Positions 15,565 to 20,829 of a stretch of DNA of 20,829 bases are shown here, piece by piece; position 1 is the first letter of the stretch, and every line of letters starts with the position of its first letter. Source of the DNA: a candidate division FCPU426 bacterium (lineage in GTDB: Bacteria; Oederibacteriota; JAAXVQ01; JAUVAV01); the NCBI GenBank assembly GCA_030619365.1, contig JAUXBQ010000009.1, positions 1-20,829 of the forward strand, given 5' to 3'. Under the pieces are notes generated by a model, which saw nothing but the letters and a program-made list of their open reading frames with translations, was not told where the DNA came from and searched no databases. The position numbers and the translations under genes are program-made.

Positions 15565-15709
15565 AAAATAAAATACGAAATTCGAATATCGAAATTCGAA
15601 ACAAATTCGAATGACCATAATTCAAAATTCGAAACCGAGGTTTCGGTCATTTGAACATTTTAATTTTTGATATTTTTTCGTATTTCGTGCTTCGGATTTC
15701 GTATTTAAT
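15565..15709. repeat. About 145-bp imperfect palindromic element
   Basis: The gap between the SpoIID and queA genes is almost filled by one AT-rich imperfect palindrome. The left arm (from about 15565) reads through AAATACGAAATTCGAATATC; the right arm, read on the other strand from about 15709, gives AAATACGAAATCCGAAGCAC. The arms converge on GACC (15613-15616) and GGTC (15645-15648). An inner perfect 6-bp stem, GAAACC/GGTTTC (15631-15636 with 15639-15644), sits near the centre. Many copies of the words TTCGAA and TACGAAA mark it off from the GC-rich surroundings. Its composition and symmetry suggest a dispersed non-coding repeat, perhaps MITE-like. Transcribed, it would form a long hairpin able to end or insulate transcription. 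No flanking target duplication is obvious. Confidence 0.75.
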
Positions 15710-15733
15710 GTTGCAGTCCCGATCGGATGTATT

Positions 15734-16804
15734 ATGTTGAGACTGGAAGACTATGATTATCATCTGCCGCCTGAACGGATCGCGCAAAACCCGGTGCGCC
15801 GCGGTCAGACGCGCCTTCTCGTCCTGCCGGACCGGGAGAACTCGCTGGAGCACACCAGGGTTTCCCGCCTTGCGGATTGGCTGCGGTCCGGAGACTGCCT
15901 GGTGGTGAACGATTCCAAGGTCATCCCCGCCCGGCTGTGGGCCAGGAAAACCGTGACCAACGGGGCCGTGGAATTTTTTCTGCACCGGGAGCTTAGGCCC
16001 GGGATCTGGGAGGCGCTCTCCCGGCCCTATCGCCGTCTCAGGCCCGGCCTGGATTTGAAAATCGGCAGGCATCCGGTCCGGGTGGCGTCCTGCCTGGGGG
16101 AGGGACGGGTCGCGCTCTCTTTTGGTTCGGCCCAGGCCGCGTCCCGAATTATCCGGCAGCACGGGCTGGCACCGCTGCCGCCCTATATCAGGCGGACATA
16201 CCGAACCCCGACTCGCGCGGCCAAACAGGACCAGTCGCGTTATCAGACCATCTTTGCGCGGACAGCAGGGTCCGTAGCCGCCCCGACCGCTGGTCTGCAT
16301 TTCACCCGCGGCCTGCTGGCGCGCCTGAAGACCAAGGGCGTGGGAATTGTCCCCATCACTCTGCACGTGGGTTGGGGAACGTTTATGCCCCTGAAACCGG
16401 AGCATTTTACGCGAGGCAGGCTCCACCCGGAGCGCTACCGCGTGAGCGCGAACGCCGCCCGCCGGCTGGCGCGCTGCCGAAAGGAGGGCGGCCGGGTGAT
16501 TGCCTGCGGTACCACCGCGGCCCGCACGCTGGAAACCGTAACGGACGCGCGCGGGATTATCCGGCCCGGCGAAGGGGAGACTGATCTTTTTATCCGGTCG
16601 GGCCACGCCTGGAAGGGCGTTGATGGTCTCTTGACCAACTTTCATTTGCCTCGCTCCTCTTTGTTCATGCTGGTGTGCTCGTTTGCCGGACACCGGCGGA
16701 TGCGCGCGGCCTACCGGGAAGCGATCCGGCAAGACTACCGGTTTTACAGTTACGGTGACGCCATGCTCACGTTACGAGCGGTACGTCCAGCAAATAAAAA
16801 TTAA
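15734..16804 (+). CDS. queA: S-adenosylmethionine:tRNA ribosyltransferase-isomerase QueA
   Basis: A 356-residue QueA, the enzyme that transfers and rearranges the ribosyl part of S-adenosylmethionine onto preQ1-modified tRNA to give epoxyqueuosine at the wobble base of GUN anticodons. Family landmarks are all present: the N-terminal DYDYHLPPERIAQNP with LLVL, then PTAGLHFT, HVGWGTFMPL, a TNFHLPRSSLFMLV segment, and the C-terminal YSYGDAML. Length is at the upper end of the normal 340-356. ATG 15734 gives the canonical N-terminus, but no strong ribosome-binding site precedes it. The palindromic element ends only about 25 bases upstream, so expression may depend on read-through or on a promoter hidden in the repeat. 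The usual neighbour tgt is not in the window. Confidence 0.97.
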   Translation: MLRLEDYDYHLPPERIAQNPVRRGQTRLLVLPDRENSLEHTRVSRLADWLRSGDCLVVNDSKVIPARLWARKTVTNGAVEFFLHRELRPGIWEALSRPYRRLRPGLDLKIGRHPVRVASCLGEGRVALSFGSAQAASRIIRQHGLAPLPPYIRRTYRTPTRAAKQDQSRYQTIFARTAGSVAAPTAGLHFTRGLLARLKTKGVGIVPITLHVGWGTFMPLKPEHFTRGRLHPERYRVSANAARRLARCRKEGGRVIACGTTAARTLETVTDARGIIRPGEGETDLFIRSGHAWKGVDGLLTNFHLPRSSLFMLVCSFAGHRRMRAAYREAIRQDYRFYSYGDAMLTLRAVRPANKN

Positions 16805-16867
16805 AAAAAATCCCAATCTGTGCGAAAATATCGGACAATAGTAAATATCTTTCCGGTTCGCCGGCGT

Positions 16868-16872
16868 GAGGA
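16868..16872 (+). promoter_or_regulatory. Ribosome-binding site fixing the diguanylate cyclase start
   Basis: GAGGA (16868-16872) lies five bases before ATG 16878. It overlaps the upstream GTG (16866), which has no ribosome-binding site of its own, so ATG 16878 is chosen. The 73-base gap after queA (16805-16877) otherwise shows no clear terminator or promoter. Confidence 0.6.
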
Positions 16873-16877
16873 CGATC

Positions 16878-18962
16878 ATGGCAGCCAGTAGTCTGGACAA
16901 AAAAATCAACGCGAAGAAACTGCTGACGCTTTTAGTCGCGATCGAAAAAAACCAGGAGGACATCCAAACCAAACTGCACCGCGCCCTAAGCGGCCTGCCT
17001 CCGGGCGTTTTGGGCAGAACCACCCGCCAGGACCTTTCGGACTGGAGCGATAAAATACTCCGGGAAATTCCGCGTCTCCGCCAGAAAGTAAGCTCCGGCA
17101 AGCCGGACGCGGCCCTGCGCGCCCTGCGGACCAGCGCCCTGCAATGGGCAACTTCGGCAAACACCTTTAACGTGCTGTTGGTGCTCTGGATGCTGCTCCG
17201 GGACGTGGTACGCCTGGAGATCCCGCGCTGGTTTCCGGCCTCGGCCCGCCCAGGGCTGGCCGAGGCCGGAGAGAAATTCTGGAGTTCCTGCCTGGTGGAA
17301 ATCATGAACGCCTACCTGCACTTCACCAACAGGATCATCCAGGAAAAAACGCTGGAAAGTTCCGTGCTTTTTCACACCACCCAGAGCATTACCACGGAAC
17401 TGGACCTGGAATCCCTGCTGAGCAAAATCGTGTTTCACGCCGGTATGCTCATCCGCAACAAGCAGGTGTTCCTGTTTGTTTCCAGTCCCAAGCCTCTGGA
17501 TCCCAAGGAAACCCAGCGGCTCTTTCTGCGGGCTTCCAATCAAGCCGTGGAGGCCTATGGGGAGTACACCCTGCGTTTCGGCGAGGGTCCGGTGGGCGAG
17601 GCGGCGGAGACCCGCCTGCCCGTACTGGACAACGCCTACGGCAAATCTTCCCGTAAACTTCCGTTCCTCAGCGAAGCGCTGCATATCCTGGCAGTGCCAA
17701 TCGCTTTTTCCGATGAAGTCCTGGCTGTGCTGGTCTCCGCCGGCCAGCGCCGCGCAAAACCGATCAGCGAGGACGAGAGGGACTTGCTTTTGATGTACGC
17801 GCAGCAAATCGCGGTCACCTTTAAAAACGTCCTCCTCTACCAGGAAGAAACCCAGGTGGCGAGGGAACTGGAAGAAAAAAACCAAATGCTCGAGTCACAG
17901 GCGGATTTAATTCTGCGCAAATCCGCGCAAATGGAAGTGTTGAATGAAATCTCACAGCAGGTGAATTCGTCCCTGGAGCTGAAGGAAGTGCTGTCCCTGC
18001 TGGCGCGGCAGGCCGCCCAGAGCATCGGGCTGGACCGGGGCGTGGTCTGGCTGTTCGAGAACAGCGAAATCTCACTGAAGGCGGTGGCCGCCTTCGGTCT
18101 GCCGGTCAAATTGCTGGATAAACTGCGGTTTGACCTGCCGGACATCAAGGACACAGCCTTTTTCAAAGTGCTGTCCGATCGCCGCCCCTTGCAAATTCGC
18201 GCCGGGGAGGACCATGATTTTTACGAAAAGGTGCTGGACGGCCATCTCCGTATCAATCACCAGCTGGTCATTCCCCTGTTGTTCAAGGAGGAAGCGATCG
18301 GCCTGCTGGCCGTGGACGACACCCGGGAATCTCATGAGTTTCTGGATGACGAACTCAACCTGATCTCGGCCATTGCCAACCACGCCGTGCTGGCGATCGA
18401 AAACGCCCGGCTTTTCGAGAAAGTAAAGGAACAGGCCATTACGGACGGACTTACCGGGGTGTACAACCATCGATTTTTCCAGTTGCGGTTTTCCGATGAG
18501 TTCGCCCATTGCCGCCGTTATTCCAATGATTTGAGCCTGATTATGATGGACATCGATCATTTCAAGACATACAACGACACCTACGGCCACGTGGCCGGCG
18601 ACTTGGCGCTGAAGGAAATCGCCAATCTCATCCGTGTTTCGGTTAGGGAAAACGATATTGTCGCGCGCTATGGCGGGGAAGAATTCGCCATTATTCTGCC
18701 CATGACCAACGCCAGCGGCGCCCGGATTGTGGCCGAACGGATCCGCCAATCCGCGGAGACCTGCCGTTTTCTCGGTGACGTTAACTTGCCCCAGGTGACG
18801 ATTACCGTTTCACTGGGTATTTCCTCTTTTAATCCGCACCTCTCCTCGCGCGAGGAACTGATTCGCCAGGCGGATGACGCCCTGTATACCGCCAAGGAGG
18901 GTGGACGCAACCGTACGGTCATCTATCCCAAGGCCCTGGAACTAGAAGAAGGTGAAGCGTAA
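16878..18962 (+). CDS. GAF-GAF-GGDEF diguanylate cyclase
   Basis: A 694-residue cytoplasmic signalling enzyme that should make c-di-GMP from two GTP. Residues 1-160 are a helical region of unknown type with a short hydrophobic stretch but no clear membrane segment. A first GAF domain covers about 165-318, a coiled coil about 320-358, a second GAF about 361-511, and the GGDEF domain about 518-688. The active site is G599-G-E-E-F603 with the metal-binding D558 in MDIDHFK and the NDTYGH motif. The inhibitory site R590-E-N-D593 is present five residues before GGEEF, so product feedback is expected. GAF ligands cannot be predicted. The KaiC-like gene follows after 66 bases in the same direction, which suggests a joint signalling unit. 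Confidence 0.92.
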   Translation: MAASSLDKKINAKKLLTLLVAIEKNQEDIQTKLHRALSGLPPGVLGRTTRQDLSDWSDKILREIPRLRQKVSSGKPDAALRALRTSALQWATSANTFNVLLVLWMLLRDVVRLEIPRWFPASARPGLAEAGEKFWSSCLVEIMNAYLHFTNRIIQEKTLESSVLFHTTQSITTELDLESLLSKIVFHAGMLIRNKQVFLFVSSPKPLDPKETQRLFLRASNQAVEAYGEYTLRFGEGPVGEAAETRLPVLDNAYGKSSRKLPFLSEALHILAVPIAFSDEVLAVLVSAGQRRAKPISEDERDLLLMYAQQIAVTFKNVLLYQEETQVARELEEKNQMLESQADLILRKSAQMEVLNEISQQVNSSLELKEVLSLLARQAAQSIGLDRGVVWLFENSEISLKAVAAFGLPVKLLDKLRFDLPDIKDTAFFKVLSDRRPLQIRAGEDHDFYEKVLDGHLRINHQLVIPLLFKEEAIGLLAVDDTRESHEFLDDELNLISAIANHAVLAIENARLFEKVKEQAITDGLTGVYNHRFFQLRFSDEFAHCRRYSNDLSLIMMDIDHFKTYNDTYGHVAGDLALKEIANLIRVSVRENDIVARYGGEEFAIILPMTNASGARIVAERIRQSAETCRFLGDVNLPQVTITVSLGISSFNPHLSSREELIRQADDALYTAKEGGRNRTVIYPKALELEEGEA

Positions 18963-18965
18963 TTC

Positions 18966-18979
18966 CTGCGGAAACGCAG
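18966..18979 (+). other. Small GAAA-loop hairpin between the cyclase and KaiC-like genes
   Basis: CTGCG (18966-18970) pairs with CGCAG (18975-18979) across a GAAA tetraloop, four bases after the cyclase stop codon. No T-run follows, so it is not an intrinsic terminator. It could protect or mark the mRNA junction, or be chance. Confidence 0.3.
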
Positions 18980-19014
18980 CATAAGGAATATCCGTTGACC
19001 CAAGCGTAGAGAGT

Positions 19015-19020
19015 GGAGGT
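19015..19020 (+). promoter_or_regulatory. Strong ribosome-binding site selecting a TTG start
   Basis: GGAGGT (19015-19020) stands eight bases before TTG 19029. No ATG or GTG in this frame lies between the site and the conserved KaiC N-terminus, so TTG is the best start for the downstream gene. Confidence 0.75.
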
Positions 19021-19028
19021 GGATTCGT

Positions 19029-20829
19029 TTGACGACCCTCAAACTGAAAACCGGCGTGGCCGGTCTGGATGAGATACTACTGGGCGGGATACTGGAAGGT
19101 GCAAGCGTCCTGGTCGAAGGAATGCCGGGAACCGGCAAAACCACACTGGGACTTCACTTTATCCTGCAGGGCATCGCAGAAGGACAGCCTGGTCTCATTG
19201 TCACATTTGAGGAGTTTCCTCAGCAGTACTACCGCGACGCCCTTAATTTCGGCTGGGATCTCAAACAACTGGAAAAAGACAATAAACTCAAACTCATCAT
19301 GACCTCCCCCAAGGTGCTGGTCCAGGAGATGGAACGGCCCGGCGGCCTTTTTGATCAGCTTACCCATGAGATGGGCATCAAGCGGGTTTTGGTGGATTCC
19401 ATTAATTTTCTCTACCGCGTAAAAAACGACAACGTCCAAGGGCGCGACCTGATCAACCGGTTTATCAACGGCTTCAAACGGCAGGGCGTGACCGCCTTTT
19501 TGATTAAGGACATCGAGGGCGAGGAACTCGCGCACTGGGGCATGTACTCGGTGGACTGCTATATTCGCCTCGGTTTTGACCTGGTCCGCGAATACCAGCG
19601 CCGCCGCCTCATCGAGGTCATCAAGGCCCGGGGCCAGCGGCATCTGCACGGCCAGCATCCCTTTGAAATCACCGAAGAGGGCGTGGAGGTTTACCCCACG
19701 TCTTTGCCAAACGAAATCACGGTCGCCACGCCCGGCACGGTGGACGAGGTGGCCCGGCTGGGCACCGGGGTGGAGGGGCTGGACGATATGCTGGGCGGCG
19801 GTTTTTTCGCCGGCCAGAGCGTGCTGCTCGCCGGGACCTCGGGAACCGGCAAGACCAATCTGGCCCTGAGCTTTCTGGCCGAGGGCCTGAAAGCGGGGGA
19901 AACGGCCCTCTACCTGTCCATGGAAGATATGGGGAACAACCTCATCCGTCATGCCCGTTCCCTGGGATTGGAGCTGGAGGAGGCGATCCGCAACGACCAC
20001 CTGACCCTGCTCAATATCCCCAGCGCGGGACTGAGTGAGGGCGGTTTCCTGCACCTCCTGCGCCGCAACCTGGAGGAAATCCGCCCGCAGCGGCTGGTTA
20101 TCGATCCCATTAATTTTCTTTCCAGCGTGGCCGCCACACCGGAAATGGTCCACCTGACCTTTCAGACCCTGATTCGGATTCTGCGGGACGCCAAGGTCAC
20201 GACCATCTGCACCTCGGAGATTTCGGAAGTGGTGGGCGATTTCAAGCTCAACGAATACAACTACCTGGTGGATACGGTCATCCTGCTGCGCCTGGCGGAG
20301 ATCGACGCCACCCTCCGCAAGGCGATCATGATCATCAAGCAGCGTGGTTCTGACCACGACCGGAATCTCCGTGAATTACACATCAACGCCCAGGGTGTCC
20401 GCATCGGCGAGCCCTTCCTCAGCTATGAGGGCATTCTGACCGGCCGGACCCGCCGCCGCAGCGACGTGGAACTCAACAAGATTCTTATCGTGGACGACGA
20501 CACCCAGATGCTGGAACTAATCAAGGCCAGTTTTCGCGATGAACGCTACACCCTGCTGACCTGCGCGGACGGTGAGACCGCCCTGAAGATGACTCTCTCC
20601 GAGGGGCCGGACCTGCTGATACTGGATCTCATGCTGCCCAAAATCAACGGCTTCGAGGTCTGCCAGCGGCTGAAATCGGATAAGACCACCGCGGACATCC
20701 CGATCATCATGCTATCTGCGCAGGGGGAGACCGAATCCAAAGTTCGGAGTATCAAGATCGGCGCGGATGATTATATTACCAAGCCTTTTTCTCCTCAAGA
20801 ATTGGTGGCCCGCGTCAAAATGATCTTGA
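19029..20829 (+). CDS. Double KaiC-like ATPase fused to a receiver domain (partial, runs off the right edge)
   Basis: 600 codons are visible, open to the window end. Two RecA/KaiC-type ATPase domains come first. Domain 1: Walker A GMPGTGKTT (31-39), paired glutamates E61-E62, Walker B LVDSINF (D123). Domain 2: Walker A GTSGTGKTN (269-277), E299-D300 where KaiC has Glu-Glu, Walker B VIDPINF (D359). A CheY-like receiver (484 to about 600) has the acidic cluster VDDD (489-491), phosphoacceptor D533 in ILDLMLP, S563 and K585 in TKPF. Aligning the second domain with KaiC places N411 and Y412 at the S431/T432 autophosphorylation sites, so that chemistry is lost. The start is TTG, chosen by GGAGGT at 19015-19020. 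It is probably an ATP-driven regulator controlled by a histidine kinase. Further C-terminal domains may lie outside. No kaiA or kaiB is seen. Confidence 0.9.
   Translation, partial: MTTLKLKTGVAGLDEILLGGILEGASVLVEGMPGTGKTTLGLHFILQGIAEGQPGLIVTFEEFPQQYYRDALNFGWDLKQLEKDNKLKLIMTSPKVLVQEMERPGGLFDQLTHEMGIKRVLVDSINFLYRVKNDNVQGRDLINRFINGFKRQGVTAFLIKDIEGEELAHWGMYSVDCYIRLGFDLVREYQRRRLIEVIKARGQRHLHGQHPFEITEEGVEVYPTSLPNEITVATPGTVDEVARLGTGVEGLDDMLGGGFFAGQSVLLAGTSGTGKTNLALSFLAEGLKAGETALYLSMEDMGNNLIRHARSLGLELEEAIRNDHLTLLNIPSAGLSEGGFLHLLRRNLEEIRPQRLVIDPINFLSSVAATPEMVHLTFQTLIRILRDAKVTTICTSEISEVVGDFKLNEYNYLVDTVILLRLAEIDATLRKAIMIIKQRGSDHDRNLRELHINAQGVRIGEPFLSYEGILTGRTRRRSDVELNKILIVDDDTQMLELIKASFRDERYTLLTCADGETALKMTLSEGPDLLILDLMLPKINGFEVCQRLKSDKTTADIPIIMLSAQGETESKVRSIKIGADDYITKPFSPQELVARVKMIL

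Noticed and set aside
15647..16732. Long minus-strand open frame (361 codons) opposite queA
   Set aside because: It mirrors queA, its composition is low-complexity (Pro/Arg/Gly-rich), and its end runs into the palindromic element. No family resemblance.
19077..20357. Long minus-strand open frame (426 codons) opposite the KaiC-like gene
   Set aside because: It is antisense to a well-conserved double ATPase, has no recognisable domain, and such shadow frames are common in GC-rich genes.
19029..20829. A circadian kaiABC clock locus
   Set aside because: No kaiA or kaiB is present, and the autophosphorylation residues of KaiC are replaced by Asn and Tyr.

Overview
The window is a 20.8 kb stretch of a GC-rich chromosome from a diderm (Gram-negative-type) bacterium. 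All 14 recognised genes lie on the plus strand. An outer membrane is implied by a TonB-receptor-like beta-barrel, a TolQ/ExbB-TolR/ExbD-TonB set and a lipoprotein. No rRNA, tRNA, CRISPR array, integrase or transposase gene was seen. Housekeeping genes (HU, queA, a UvrD-type helicase) mixed with lineage-specific envelope and signalling genes fit an uncultured or deep-branching diderm phylum, but the sequence alone does not fix the taxon.

Layout. (1) 55-460: an HU-family DNA-binding protein, followed by a long folded 3' UTR and a clear intrinsic terminator. (2) 495-2274: a palindromic repeat, a near-consensus sigma70 promoter, then an MNS-clade P-loop ATPase and a YprB-type DEDDy exonuclease, probably one transcript. 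(3) 2358-4606: an OtsB-like trehalose-phosphatase-family HAD enzyme and a CPA2 cation/proton antiporter. (4) 4651-11365: a secreted protein built of about 24 TPR-like repeats, a barrel protein with no visible plug domain, a TolQ/ExbB channel, a TolR/ExbD partner and a TonB-like energy transducer. Start/stop overlaps couple the TPR gene to the barrel gene and the three energising genes to each other. (5) 11368-16804: a UvrD-type helicase fused to an iron-sulfur RecB-type nuclease, a SpoIID/LytB-domain lipoprotein, a 145-bp imperfect palindrome and queA. (6) 16878 to the right edge: a GAF-GAF-GGDEF diguanylate cyclase and a double KaiC-like ATPase fused to a response-regulator receiver, cut by the window end.

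How the genes work together. Block 4 looks like one proton-motive-force-driven trans-envelope machine: the channel and TonB-like protein would deliver energy to the barrel, with the TPR protein as a periplasmic scaffold. Its substrate or mechanical output cannot be read from the sequence. Block 6 looks like a signalling pair making c-di-GMP next to a KaiC-like module that has lost the KaiC autophosphorylation residues and gained a receiver domain. These two blocks are the best candidates for undescribed biology. The ATPase-exonuclease pair behind the strong promoter is a third.
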